Notes under the pieces: generated by a model
Databases searched by the model: none
Told to the model about the DNA's origin: nothing
The model's input: the letters and a program-made list of their open reading frames with translations, nothing else
Shown: piece by piece, positions 27,378 through 36,257 of the stretch
How the letters are laid out: every line of letters begins with the position of its first letter
Numbering within the stretch: the first letter of the stretch is position 1
Assembly (NCBI RefSeq): GCF_021352225.1
Contig: NZ_JAAUVI010000005.1
Location: 1 to 64,000, forward strand
Source: Methylobacterium sp. C25
GTDB lineage: Bacteria; Pseudomonadota; Alphaproteobacteria; Rhizobiales; Beijerinckiaceae
DNA: 64,000 bases
Direction of reading: 5' to 3'
Translations under genes and position numbers: made by a program

Positions 27378-27590
27378 CTAAGTTCGCTTCTGGAGGCCGA
27401 AGCAATTGGGCTCGTGCCTAACGATGCGGTGTGCCGTTCCTTGCGAAGACCGGAGCGCCCGCGCCAAGCTGGCGATACGCAATCGAACACCGTTCGGACT
27501 TTCACATAACTCCTGAGGAAGCCCGTCGAGGATATCCCTGACCGCGACCTTCTCCTCGCCGGACGTCTGGATTAGCTCGGCCGAGGTTGG
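27378..27590 (-). pseudogene. C-terminal gene fragment joined to broken dGTPase
   Basis: The frame ending at 27378 reads SAELIQTSGEEKVAVRDILD, then RLRIASLARALRSSQGTAHR, a helical end that could include an HTH-like unit. It begins where similarity to dGTPase stops, in a different frame, so it looks like the tail of an unrelated gene brought in by recombination. Confidence 0.3.
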
Positions 27591-28025
27591 CGCCCGCGCC
27601 TGCCGAGAACGCTTCGAGCCGCGCGAGGATGCCAAGGCTTTGGCCGTTGCCCTCGAAGCCGCCGTCGTTCCCCATGCAGGAGTTGAGTGCTACCTCGCCG
27701 CCATGCCCGAAGGGCGGGTGGCCGAGGTCGTGGATCAGGCCGACAGCCTGGATCAAGGCTCGGCCGGGCAGATGAGCGGTCGCCTCATGAAGGGGAAACG
27801 TGGCGCGCAGCTGCTTGACGATGCTGCCCGCGATCTGCGCGACTTCGAGCGAATGTGTCAGACGCGTCCGATAGAAATCGCTGTCGCCGAGATTCAGGAT
27901 CTGGGTCTTGCCCTGCAGCCTGCGGAACGAAGCCGAGTTGACGATGCGGCCGTAGTCGATGTCGCCGTCATCGCGGGCATCATCCGGCCGAGATGCCATC
28001 CCTCGCGACGCGCGTCCCAACTCAT
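27590..28025 (-). pseudogene. dGTPase (HD-domain triphosphohydrolase), N-terminal fragment with frameshift
   Basis: ATG 28025 follows GGGAG and reads MSWDARREG, then the frame shifts near 27995-28003 to MASRPDDARDDGDIDYGRIV. The family core is clear: NSASFRRLQGKTQILNLGDS, RTRLTHSLEVAQIAGSIV and the HD-motif segment HDLGHPPFGHGGEVALN. Similarity ends after LARLEAFSAGAGANL near 27590; about two thirds of the enzyme is missing. dGTPases remove dGTP and some block phage replication. This copy cannot be a complete enzyme. Confidence 0.75.
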
Positions 28026-28090
28026 GATCACTCCCGCACCGAAAATACGGAAGGGACTGGTGAACCGTCACGGCGCCGGCAAGCAGCCGA

Positions 28091-29833
28091 TTATCCATGG
28101 CTCTGGAAGCATTCGGCGACAGCAGGCCTGCTCCATGCCCCAGCCGGCGGTGTCGCCTCCTGCTTGTGCTTCAGTCGGCTTGCGAAATCGCGCTTCTCCA
28201 CTTCGTAGGCATCGAGGACAGCCCTGGTCCAAAGCGCGATTCCCTCGGCCTTCAGACCGATCTTCTGGGCCTTGCTGTAGTGAATGCGGGTGACGGGAAG
28301 CGCGCGTTCCTTCATGTGCTCCTTCTCGTCCCCTTTCTTGTGCTCACGGTGAGACAGGATTGCGGAGCCGGCACCGCCGAGTCTGCGATCGTCGAGAAAG
28401 GTCTCCAGCGAGCGGCGCGCGTCGTGGGGCACCCAAGGCTCGATGCCGTGCTCGGCCAGGAGATCGATACCCACCTTCCTGGATGACCCGTCCTTGATCT
28501 TGCCGCGGACTTTTCTGCCGTCCCCCTGACCGGGCACCTTCTTCTTTCCCTTGTGGCGGATGCCCTGGAGGCGTCTTAAGAGACCACCAAGTCCGCCCAC
28601 GCTTACGCACCCCTCGCCGCATGAACTGGGGAACAGCCATTTCGACCCGCGTGCGCCGCGGTTCGATCGATATCTCTCGATAATCTCGATCGTCTCCGGT
28701 GGTATTGGCAGGGAGTGCGGAAGCGGGTTGCCCTTAACCGTCTTCATCTCCTCCGGCGTCCAACTGAGGCATTTCCATCCGTCTGGAGTATCGGGCGAGA
28801 TGAAGTAGCGTCCGGTCGGCGTTCGAAGGAGCTGCCCCGCTCTCTGTGCAGTCAGCACCGTCGCCCAAAGTGCTCCGACGACCGAGGCGTCGACCGCCCC
28901 CGCCCCTCGTTTGCCGTCAGAGGTTGCATGCAGGTGTTCCACGAGGACGAGCGTGCGGGCCAACTCGCGGATCGTGGGCGAGTGCTCGCGGGTGCCGCTC
29001 TTGCGCTCTGTCGACCATCGAGCCCAGAACACGAATTCGAGTTCGTCGAGCCCCGTAGCCTCGGAGTTTTCTGCGTAGGCCCAGTCCAGCATCTCCCTCG
29101 CGGCAGATATGATCCGGTATGTTTTCGCTGCCGAGCAGATTCTTTTCTTGTCGGAGGAGACCCTCTCCAGCTTCTTCTTGACGCGTTCCAGATCCCTGTA
29201 TTTCAACAGCCCGACGGGTTTCTCCTCAATGTCGGCAAAGCACTCATGATGGAGGAGCGTCCCGTACTGAGAGGCCCATCTCGGCGAAAGTCTCGGAAGC
29301 TTGTCTGCAAGGAACTTCTTGCGGAGGTGAGCCCACGACCAGATCCGATCCGGCATGCCGTCATTCGGGCCGTGGATCTCGCCGTCGGCGTCGATCCACA
29401 TCTCGTCCTGATATAGATGCCACGACCCGTCGTCGTAGTCCGACCGTACCTTCCGCATCTTGTCGAGATAGCGACGGGGATCGAGACCTTCGGCCTCGAA
29501 GGCCAGCACTTTCCGAGCGAGTTCGCGGGCGTCGCGGACGCCGGTGTCCTGGATCGTGCCGAGACGCCAGGAAGCCGTCCTGCGCCTGACATACCAGGTC
29601 GCCGCTGTCGAAGTGAGCCGAAGGACCAGCGCCATCTGTTCAGAATCGCGCCACTCGACCACCTGTCCCTTGGTTGCACCGCTCTCGACGTAGCGTTTGG
29701 CCTGGACGATGATGTCGTTGGTGAGTAGGAGCGTCGCCCTTTCGAGCGGCGCCACCACGCCGGTGGGTTCGGGTTTGGGCGGACGGATCCGGACGGGATC
29801 GGGCGCGCGGAAGGGTGGAATTGACTGACGCAT
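28091..29833 (-). CDS. tyrosine-type site-specific integrase
   Basis: About 580 aa from ATG 29833, 6 nt after GGAG; in-frame starts at 29845 and 29881 exist. The C-terminal catalytic residues are visible (numbering from the 29881 frame): Arg347 in TAQRAGQLL, His486 and Arg489 in PHDARRS, His511 in ILSHREHKK, and the nucleophile Tyr535 in TRIHYSKAQK. It should catalyse island integration and excision. It lies about 140 bp from a 3' tRNA-Gly fragment, the likely attachment site. Confidence 0.9.
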   Translation of the reverse strand: MRQSIPPFRAPDPVRIRPPKPEPTGVVAPLERATLLLTNDIIVQAKRYVESGATKGQVVEWRDSEQMALVLRLTSTAATWYVRRRTASWRLGTIQDTGVRDARELARKVLAFEAEGLDPRRYLDKMRKVRSDYDDGSWHLYQDEMWIDADGEIHGPNDGMPDRIWSWAHLRKKFLADKLPRLSPRWASQYGTLLHHECFADIEEKPVGLLKYRDLERVKKKLERVSSDKKRICSAAKTYRIISAAREMLDWAYAENSEATGLDELEFVFWARWSTERKSGTREHSPTIRELARTLVLVEHLHATSDGKRGAGAVDASVVGALWATVLTAQRAGQLLRTPTGRYFISPDTPDGWKCLSWTPEEMKTVKGNPLPHSLPIPPETIEIIERYRSNRGARGSKWLFPSSCGEGCVSVGGLGGLLRRLQGIRHKGKKKVPGQGDGRKVRGKIKDGSSRKVGIDLLAEHGIEPWVPHDARRSLETFLDDRRLGGAGSAILSHREHKKGDEKEHMKERALPVTRIHYSKAQKIGLKAEGIALWTRAVLDAYEVEKRDFASRLKHKQEATPPAGAWSRPAVAECFQSHG

Positions 29834-29970
29834 GCCGGTCTCCATACAACCGCCGTACAACCAGGGTGTCCGGCACGGCATTTGGAGAGCAAGCCCATCT
29901 CCTTGAGAATTGGCAATGGTTTGCGTAGGTTATTGGCCGAAGAGATGGATAGGCTGGTTGATGAGATATT

Positions 29971-30025
29971 AGGGCAGCGGCCTTCCAAGCTGAATACGAG
30001 GGTTCGATTCCCTTCACCCGCTCCA
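29971..30025 (+). other. 3' part of tRNA-Gly(TCC): putative attachment site
   Basis: From GGCAGC to the terminal CTCCA the sequence matches the anticodon arm (loop CTTCCAA, anticodon TCC at 29984-29986), variable region, T arm (GAGGGTTCGATTCCCTTC) and 3' acceptor strand CACCCGC of a bacterial tRNA-Gly. The matching 5' acceptor strand GCGGGTG and a proper D arm are absent upstream. This is the usual result of integrase recombination into a tRNA 3' end. The intact tRNA should lie at the other boundary; I did not find it in this window. Confidence 0.75.
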
Positions 30026-30435
30026 GCCCATCTTTCTTGATTAATTTCAGATAATTGAGTGAAGCAGTCGCGTTCCGAGGACGCCTGTTTTCTCTCAGTT
30101 CTCACTCAACCCTGACATACCTTTGCTGCCTCCGGACAAGCTGGTCCGGGCGGCCGATTCGTTTCTTCCGATCAAAGGGTCCCCGCTCCTTCCACGGTCG
30201 TGGCCAGGGCGGCTTCGCATGGCGGACGCGGCAACTCACAGGCGCCACGTCTGATTGCCGGAAGCCGACGCCTAGTACTCACTCACGAGGGTATCTTTCG
30301 ACCCGCGGCGGCGGGGGGATCGTCGAAATTCGATGATCCTCCCGCGCTGGGCCATTGTTGGTGCGCGCTCGCGACCCTGACGATGGGGACCCATCGGTCG
30401 GCAGAGAAGAACGCACCATGCGTGACTGTCGCCGA
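30026..30435. other. gene-free stretch beyond the island end
   Basis: No ORF with coding character on either strand. It may contain the promoter side of the old chromosomal junction. Confidence 0.4.
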
Positions 30436-30777
30436 TCAATAGATCGGAACGCACCGATCCCAGTAGTTGCTGTAGCGATAGCCGTAGCCGCACCCGCTGC
30501 CGATGTAGAGGACGCGCCGCGGACCGTAGCCGTAGCCGCCCCATCCTCCAGCATGGCGGAAGCCGCCACCGTGACCGCCGAAATGACCGTGGCCGAAACC
30601 TCCACCGAAGTGGCCGCCACCATGGCCGCCGCCGAAGTGACCTCCACCGAAGTGGCCGCCGCCGTGGCCACCGCCGAAGTGCCCACCGAAGGCGGAGGCC
30701 CCCGTCGTCGCGGCGGCGCCGAGCGGAACTGCAATTGCAGCAGCGATGAGCAGGGACTTGAACGTCTTATTGATCAT
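30436..30777 (-). CDS. secreted Gly/His-rich repeat protein
   Basis: 113 aa from ATG 30777, after GGAGAGCGTT. Residues 1-29 are a signal peptide (LLIAAAIAVPLGAAATTGAS). The mature part repeats GGGHFGG/GGGHGGG units (about residues 30-75) and ends in a Gly/Tyr-rich segment with two Cys (GCGYGYRYSNYWDRCVPIY). Similar proteins are common in Methylobacterium; His-rich repeats may bind metals, but no function is established. Confidence 0.8.
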   Translation of the reverse strand: MINKTFKSLLIAAAIAVPLGAAATTGASAFGGHFGGGHGGGHFGGGHFGGGHGGGHFGGGFGHGHFGGHGGGFRHAGGWGGYGYGPRRVLYIGSGCGYGYRYSNYWDRCVPIY

Positions 30778-31110
30778 AACGCTCTCCAATGTTAGGCCAA
30801 ACGGTCTGTCCGGTCAGCGAACTGGAGACTTAAATAACTTTACGAATATTGATGTGCCTCGCCGCACGTGGCCAATGAAATCTTATCGTTGCCGCGAAAT
30901 CCGCGTAAATCTGAATGATGCGGCGCACATTTGAGTGTGGATGGCCGATTTTACCGGGTCATTTGCACTATGTCCGTCGACCGTTACATCGTCACGGCTA
31001 TCATCGGGATGAAAGTCGCGACGGTTTGCCGGATGACACGCTCAGACTCCTAAGACTTTTCGACGAACGTCGATTAGGAGGGCGCTTGTAAAGCTTCCCT
31101 ACCCCGACGA
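30778..31110. other. intergenic stretch
   Basis: Contains the leader of the Gly/His-rich gene; AT-richer part around 30830-30960. No gene or clear terminator seen. Confidence 0.4.
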
Positions 31111-32574
31111 TCAGTTCATCAGCAAGCTTCTCAGCGATTTCCGATCGGTCTTGCCGACGCCGTTGGTCGGCAGGATGTCGAGGCTGCGGATCTGGGCCGG
31201 CACATAGATTCGAGCCAATGAGCTACGGATGAAGTCCTTGAGACCGGCTTCGTCGAGGGGCTCGCCGTCGCGCAGGACTACGAAGGCTACTGGCACCTCG
31301 CCGAGATCGGCGTCCGGCGCGCCGACGACGCAGCAATCGCGGACCGCCGGATGGGTGGCGAGCTGGCGCTCGATCAGGGCTGGCGAGATGTTCTCGCCGC
31401 CACGGATGATCACGTCCTTGATGCGGCCAGTGATGGCGAGGAAGCCGTCCGAGTCGAAACGTCCGAGGTCGCCGGTGCGCAGCCAGCCGTCGATGATCGG
31501 CTGATCGGCGCTGCCGAGATAGCCAGCCATCAGCGCGGGCCCAGTGATGCGGATCTCGCCCTCTCCGCCTTCGGGCGCGGGCTCGTCAGTTACGGGGTTG
31601 AACAGGCCCACCTCCTGGCCAACGAGAACCGTGCCGATCGTCCCGATCTTGCGGGCGCCCGGCGGGTTCATGGTCGAGGTGCAGGTCGCCTCTGAAAGCC
31701 CGTAGGAGACGAGCAGTTGCACGCCGAAGGCCGCCTCAATCTGCTCGTGCAGCGCCGGGGTGATCGGCGCCGAACCACAGCGCAGGAACTTTAGCCTCGG
31801 GAAGCGCTCGCCCTCGGTCAGGTGCGGCAGCATCCGCGCGTAGATCGTCGGGACGCCGGTCATGTAGGTCGGCCCATCGCGGCGCAGATGCTCGATCGCA
31901 ATCTCAGGCTTGAAGCGGTCGGCGAGGATCAGGCTGGCGCCGGCCAGGAACGGCACGATCAACTGATTGTTCACGCCGTTGGTGTGGTAGAGTGGCATGA
32001 TGTGGAGCAGCCGATCCTCCGGCGAGGTGCCGGTGTGGCTGAGAACGCCCTCGGCGTTGCAGATCAGCGCTCCGTGGCGCAGCAGCACGCCCTTCGGCCG
32101 GCCGGTGCTACCCGAAGTGAAGAGCAGTATGGCGTTGTCGTCGGGTCCGAGCGCCTCCTCGACGAAGACCCCCTCGCCTTTCACGGCGGTGACCGGCTTT
32201 ATCGCCAGGGCGTTGAGCGCGGGCACGTCGAAGCGCTCGATGAGCGTTACGTCCACGACGAGGTGGCGCATGCCGACGACCTCGGCCTGCTCGGCCAGTG
32301 CCTCCGGGGCAAGCCCGGGTTCGAGGAAGCAGACGCAGGCACCGGCCTGCATCGCGCCGAAATAGGCCGAGATGCCCGCGATGGATTTCGGTGCGATCAC
32401 GCCGACCGTCATGCCGCGCGCCACGCCCCAGGCATGGAAGCCGGCCGCGTAGGCATCGATCGCATCCCGGAGTGCGCCGTAGCCGACCGTTTCCGGGACG
32501 GTGATCGCTGTCAGTCCGACAGAGGCGTGGCGCGCCATCGCCTCGCGAAGGCGTCCGCTGATCGTCTCCGCCAT
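31111..32574 (-). CDS. acyl-CoA synthetase / AMP-dependent ligase
   Basis: 487 aa with the class I adenylate-forming motifs in order: LLFTSGSTGRPKGV (P-loop, about residue 150), YGLSEATCTS (about 293), GWLRTGDLGRFDSDGFLAIT (about 366) and the catalytic-lysine region TNGVGKTDRKSL near the end. It activates a carboxylic acid with ATP and CoA. The ATG follows GGGAGGAACGAAACC. It is last in the five-gene minus-strand operon, 24 bp after the CoA-transferase beta gene. The acid is not identifiable. Confidence 0.9.
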   Translation of the reverse strand: MAETISGRLREAMARHASVGLTAITVPETVGYGALRDAIDAYAAGFHAWGVARGMTVGVIAPKSIAGISAYFGAMQAGACVCFLEPGLAPEALAEQAEVVGMRHLVVDVTLIERFDVPALNALAIKPVTAVKGEGVFVEEALGPDDNAILLFTSGSTGRPKGVLLRHGALICNAEGVLSHTGTSPEDRLLHIMPLYHTNGVNNQLIVPFLAGASLILADRFKPEIAIEHLRRDGPTYMTGVPTIYARMLPHLTEGERFPRLKFLRCGSAPITPALHEQIEAAFGVQLLVSYGLSEATCTSTMNPPGARKIGTIGTVLVGQEVGLFNPVTDEPAPEGGEGEIRITGPALMAGYLGSADQPIIDGWLRTGDLGRFDSDGFLAITGRIKDVIIRGGENISPALIERQLATHPAVRDCCVVGAPDADLGEVPVAFVVLRDGEPLDEAGLKDFIRSSLARIYVPAQIRSLDILPTNGVGKTDRKSLRSLLMN

Positions 32575-32598
32575 GGTTTCGTTCCTCCCGGTTTTTTG

Positions 32599-33330
32599 TC
32601 AGCGCAGCTTGATCGCCGCGTCGCGTTCGAAGCTGCCATCCGCGTCGATCGCGGTGAGCGCGTCGGCTTCCGCCTCGGTCGGCCAGGACGACGGCTCGGC
32701 GCCGTCCGCCTCGAAGCTGAAGCCGGTGCGGGCGCGGACCTCGTCGAGGCTCGCCTGCGGATGCCAGGACGACAGGACGAGACGGCCGTCCCGCTTCGTG
32801 AACACCGCGATCGGCGTGACGACGCCGTGCATACCGCCCGAGGCAGTGACGAAGTCGAGGGTCTCGACCAGCGTGCGCTTGGAATGCTCGGTCCGCCACG
32901 TGACCGCGCGGCGGGCCGTGGGCAGCATCACTGCGCCGCCGCCTCCGCCGGGGAGCCGCACCTTCGGGGCGTGCCAGTCGCCGATCACCGAGACGTTGGT
33001 GCGCCCGAGCCCGTCGACCTGCGCCGCACCGAGGAAGCAGAGATCCATCTGGCCGCGGGTGCAGAGGTCGTAAAAATCCTCGTTCGAGAAGATCGAGCGC
33101 GAGCCCTCGGCGAGCACCGGGTCGGAGCTTGAGATCGGCACCTTCGAGGGGCGCGGGTCCACGCCGCCGGCGACGTTGATGTAGGTGAAGTCGAAGTCAT
33201 AGGCCTGCTTGGCGAGCAGGCAGGCCAGCATCGGCAGGGCCGAGTTCACGCCGCTGAAGGTGATCTCGTTGGGGCGAACGAACCGCGCGAGGTTCGTGAC
33301 GATGAAGGAGAAGCCCGACCACTCATGCAT
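32599..33330 (-). CDS. CoA-transferase subunit beta (GctB/IpdB-like)
   Basis: 243 aa with family features: TFSGVNSALPMLACLLAK, NEDFYDLCTRGQMDLCFLGA, AQVDGLGRTNVSVIGDWHAP, and a Gly-rich loop LPGGGGGAV before the helix with TLVETLDFVT. It matches the second subunit of class I CoA transferases related to glutaconate CoA-transferase and IpdB. Its start overlaps the alpha-subunit stop by 8 bp, so the two are coupled and should form one enzyme. Confidence 0.85.
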   Translation of the reverse strand: MHEWSGFSFIVTNLARFVRPNEITFSGVNSALPMLACLLAKQAYDFDFTYINVAGGVDPRPSKVPISSSDPVLAEGSRSIFSNEDFYDLCTRGQMDLCFLGAAQVDGLGRTNVSVIGDWHAPKVRLPGGGGGAVMLPTARRAVTWRTEHSKRTLVETLDFVTASGGMHGVVTPIAVFTKRDGRLVLSSWHPQASLDEVRARTGFSFEADGAEPSSWPTEAEADALTAIDADGSFERDAAIKLR

Positions 33331-34150
33331 GGGCCGCCTCCCGCGCTTCCGGGGCCGCTGCGAGATGGGCCTTCAGCACGGCCTCTCCTTCCTCCATGTA
33401 GGCCTCAACGGCTGGGTAATCGACTTCGTAGTGGGGCCAGCACGAGCCCGGCCAGCCGGCATTCGCGACGACGCTGATGGCCTCGACGAGGAAGTGCGGA
33501 ACCAGCGTCAGCTCGGGCTGCTCGCGGAACGAGGCACTCGGTGCGATCTTTTCCGCGACGATGAGAACCCGCTTGGCCGAGCGGCTCATGATCCGGTCCC
33601 AATGCGAGGTGCCGTAGACCCGCACGTCGCCTTCCTCGCTCACCTCGTTGGCGAGGATCACCGCGAAATCGGGGGTGATCTTCGGGATCGCGTAGACGGA
33701 CTCGCCGGTGCCGTAGGGGTCCTCGACCTGTTTCCAGCCGTTGATGGCCGGCAGGTCCGAGCCGTGGATGCCGCCGCAGGGCATGAACGGCACGCCGAAG
33801 GCCGAGGCGCGCAGGCCCGCCGTCAGTGTCGCGCAGGCATGTTCTTCGAGCCGGATCTCGCCCTTCTCGACGGCCTTCCGGTACCAGGGAGCCAGGCCGA
33901 AATTGCCCTCCATAGCGACGATGCCGGCGCGAGCGCGGCCGAGCGCGCCTGCCCGGCACAGGATGTCGATGTCGTAGCCGGGGGACTGCTTGATGACCTC
34001 GAGATCCTTGCGGCCCTGGCGGATCAACTCGCGGACCAACGCGAAGGGGCCGCGATGCAGGAAGCTGCCACCGAGCGCCATCGAGCTGCCATCGGTGATC
34101 CGCCCAGCGAGATCCGCCAGCGGAACGATTTTCGAATGTCCGGAACTCAC
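33323..34150 (-). CDS. CoA-transferase subunit alpha (GctA/IpdA-like)
   Basis: 275 aa from GTG 34150, 7 nt after GGGAGA. It reads KIVPLADLAGRITDGSSMAL, GGSFLHRGPFALVRELIRQG and DPYGTGESVYAIPKITPDFA, as in the first subunit of glutaconate CoA-transferase and IpdA. The frame stays open upstream into the enoyl-CoA hydratase gene but without family sequence. In steroid-degrading actinobacteria IpdAB opens a ring; here the substrate is unknown. Confidence 0.85.
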   Translation of the reverse strand: MSSGHSKIVPLADLAGRITDGSSMALGGSFLHRGPFALVRELIRQGRKDLEVIKQSPGYDIDILCRAGALGRARAGIVAMEGNFGLAPWYRKAVEKGEIRLEEHACATLTAGLRASAFGVPFMPCGGIHGSDLPAINGWKQVEDPYGTGESVYAIPKITPDFAVILANEVSEEGDVRVYGTSHWDRIMSRSAKRVLIVAEKIAPSASFREQPELTLVPHFLVEAISVVANAGWPGSCWPHYEVDYPAVEAYMEEGEAVLKAHLAAAPEAREAAHA

Positions 34151-34176
34151 GAGGATGTCTCCCGAGCGGATGGTGT

Positions 34177-34896
34177 TCAGGCGGCGCGATAGGCGCGGAT
34201 GCGCTCCTTCAGCCCCGGCCGTGCGGCGGAGGTGACGAGGTCGGCGAGATCTTGGGATCGGGTGTCGGCAGCGGTCGCGGCGTAGAGCGAAATGGCGGCC
34301 TCGGGCGCTAGCTGCGTCGCGGTCTCCGAAACGGTGGAGACGAGATCGGTCCATTCCGCGCTTGGGGAAAGGCGGGTGAGGAAACCGTCGGCCATGGCCT
34401 CCTTCGCGTCGAAGACGAGGCCGTCGCCGAGGATGGCTCGCGCACGGGTCGGCCCGACCCGCTCGGCGTAGCGTCGGGTGCCAAGGACGAGGCCGAAGCC
34501 CAGCCCCGGCATCCGGAAGGTCGCGGCCGGATCGGCGATGCGCCGGGCGCAGGAGCAGATCAGGTCGACGCCCGCGCCGAAGTTGCGGCCATGGGCCAGG
34601 GCGAGCGTGTCGAACGGGGCGTAGCGCACCGCCTGCAGAAGTTGCTCGATCCGGATGAAGCGCAGGACGAGATCGCCGGTCGACTGTTCTTCGTATCCGC
34701 CGAAATCGAAACCGGCGCTGAAGTTGCGCCCATTGCCCTTCAGAACGAGCAGCCGGACGCCGGACTCGGCAGCCTCGTGCACCTGGGCGAGCAAAGCCTC
34801 GACCAGTGTAGCCGAGAGCGGGTTCATCTTGTCGGGACGGTTGAGCGTCAGCGTCAGCGTGGTGCCGTCGCGCTCGATCAGAAGCTCGTCCATCAT
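34177..34896 (-). CDS. enoyl-CoA hydratase/isomerase family protein
   Basis: 239 aa crotonase-fold protein. LTLNRPDKMNPLSATLVEAL is the N-terminal signature, GNGRNFSAGFDFGG the first oxyanion loop, and ALAHGRNFGAGVDLICSC the second with Gly-Ala-Gly. The usual catalytic Glu pair near GxGxxxxxxxD is not obvious (PGLGFGLVLGTRR), so isomerase, hydrolase or ring-cleaving chemistry is possible. ATGA overlap with the CaiB-type gene upstream; two adjacent ATG codons could start it. Confidence 0.85.
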   Translation of the reverse strand: MMDELLIERDGTTLTLTLNRPDKMNPLSATLVEALLAQVHEAAESGVRLLVLKGNGRNFSAGFDFGGYEEQSTGDLVLRFIRIEQLLQAVRYAPFDTLALAHGRNFGAGVDLICSCARRIADPAATFRMPGLGFGLVLGTRRYAERVGPTRARAILGDGLVFDAKEAMADGFLTRLSPSAEWTDLVSTVSETATQLAPEAAISLYAATAADTRSQDLADLVTSAARPGLKERIRAYRAA

Positions 34897-36053
34897 GCGC
34901 TCTTCGCCAAAGCAGCAGGCGTGACTTCGCCGAATACTTCATCGTTGTGCTCACCGAGCCCCGGCGGTTGCCGATAGATCGAAAAGCCCTCGCCCGAAAA
35001 CTTCAGCGGCGAGACGAAGGTCTTGGTCTCGACACCCGAAGGCAGCGTGATCGGCTGGACCCAGCCCATATGCGCGACCTGATGGTCGGCCAGGGCATCG
35101 GAATAGCCGTTGATCGGCGAGCAGGGCACGCCGGCCTTGCGGAAGCGGGCGAGCAGATCCCCGCAGGTGTGTCTCGCGAAATCCCGTTCCAGGATCTCGA
35201 GCAGGTCCGTCTGGTGCTCGGCGCGGAGCGCCGTGGAGGCGAAGCGCGGATCGTCGATCAGGTCGGGCCGCTCGATCGCAAGGCAGGCCGCGCGATAGAG
35301 CGCGTTGTTGCCGGCCGCCATGGCGACATAGCCGTCCTTCGCCTTGAACGCCTGGTAGGGCGCGTTGCGCGGATGGGCCGAGCCGAGGCGCTCCGGATCC
35401 TTGCCGCTGCCGAAATACTGGCTTGTCTGGAGCGCGCCCATGGCGAGCGAGGCCCCGAACATCGAGGCGTCGATATGCGTGCCCGTGCCGCCATCGCGCA
35501 CCTGCAGCAGCGCCGCGGCGATGGCGTAGGCGGCATAGAGCCCGGTTCCGAAATCCGAGATCGGCACGCCGCATTTCACCGGAGGCGCACCGGGCTCGCC
35601 GGTAACGCTCATGATGCCGCTCATGGCCTGCAGCGTCAGGTCGAAGCCGGCCTCGCGGGAGCGCGGACCTTCCTGGCCGTAGGCCGAAATCGAGCAGTAG
35701 ACGAGACCGGGCTGCTCGACACTGACGGTCGCGTAGTCGAGACCGAGGCGCTGCATCACGCCGGGGCGGTTGTTCTCGAGAACGACATCTGCCGAGCGAA
35801 TCAAGTCGCGTGCCTTCGTATTCCCGCCAGGGTCCTTGAGGTCGAGCGTGACCGAGCGCTTGTTGCGGTTCAGCGAGGCGAAGTTCTCGCTGTAGCCCTC
35901 GCTCATCGGAGGCCAGGCCCGCATGGTGTCGCCCCCGTCCGGGTTCTCGACCTTGATGACGTCGGCGCCCATGTCGGCGAGGAGCATGGCGCAGAAAGGG
36001 CCCGCAGCGACACTGCAGAACTCGATGACCCGGATGCCGGAAAGCGGTCGCAA
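34893..36053 (-). CDS. CaiB/BaiF-type (class III) CoA-transferase
   Basis: 386 aa starting at TTG 36053, after AAGGAG. Family motifs: GIRVIEFCSVAAGPFCAMLL, ADMGADVIKVENPDGGD, LNRNKRSVTLDLKDPGG, ADVVLENNRPGVMQRLGLDY. The catalytic Asp in this family sits after a GFDLTLQAMSG-type segment (here present at about residue 136). Transfers CoA between acids. First well-formed gene of the operon with hydratase, CoA transferase and ligase. Confidence 0.9.
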   Translation of the reverse strand: MRPLSGIRVIEFCSVAAGPFCAMLLADMGADVIKVENPDGGDTMRAWPPMSEGYSENFASLNRNKRSVTLDLKDPGGNTKARDLIRSADVVLENNRPGVMQRLGLDYATVSVEQPGLVYCSISAYGQEGPRSREAGFDLTLQAMSGIMSVTGEPGAPPVKCGVPISDFGTGLYAAYAIAAALLQVRDGGTGTHIDASMFGASLAMGALQTSQYFGSGKDPERLGSAHPRNAPYQAFKAKDGYVAMAAGNNALYRAACLAIERPDLIDDPRFASTALRAEHQTDLLEILERDFARHTCGDLLARFRKAGVPCSPINGYSDALADHQVAHMGWVQPITLPSGVETKTFVSPLKFSGEGFSIYRQPPGLGEHNDEVFGEVTPAALAKSA

Positions 36054-36068
36054 GCTGAGTGCTCCTTA

Positions 36069-36257
36069 TCAGACGAAGGCGCTCAAGGCGGCGGCGGGCG
36101 CCGGCCGTGGCGAAAGGGCGATGGGGTTGTACTGGAGCACCAGCGACAGCCGGCGGGCGCCGTCGACGACCGCGTCGTTGAAGCGGAGCAGTGCGACCGG
36201 ATCGCTATCAGCGAGATGATCCAAGATGGTCAGGCCTCTGAGAGCTGCGCTATCCAT
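36069..36257 (-). CDS. short ORF upstream of the CoA operon (doubtful)
   Basis: 62 codons on the operon strand, 15 bp before the CaiB-type gene: ALRGLTILDHLADSDPVALL then RLSLVLQYNPIALSPRPAPA. It could be a truncated first gene or leader. No family recognised and no good ribosome-binding site. Confidence 0.3.
   Translation of the reverse strand: MDSAALRGLTILDHLADSDPVALLRFNDAVVDGARRLSLVLQYNPIALSPRPAPAAALSAFV

Noticed and set aside
27502..28098. dGTPase starting at ATG 28098 in one frame
   Set aside because: The first 25 codons do not resemble the family; the better start with a ribosome-binding site at 28025 is in another frame, so a frameshift is the simpler reading.
29950..30025. Complete, functional tRNA-Gly gene
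   Set aside because: The 5' acceptor strand and D arm are missing, so only the 3' part is present.
30480..30720. CRISPR-like or tandem DNA repeat
   Set aside because: The repetition comes from Gly-His codons of a secreted protein, not from spaced repeats.
31822..33132. 436-aa plus-strand ORF opposite the ligase and CoA-transferase genes
   Set aside because: Lies antisense to well-supported enzymes with full motifs; Arg/His/Gly-rich shadow sequence.
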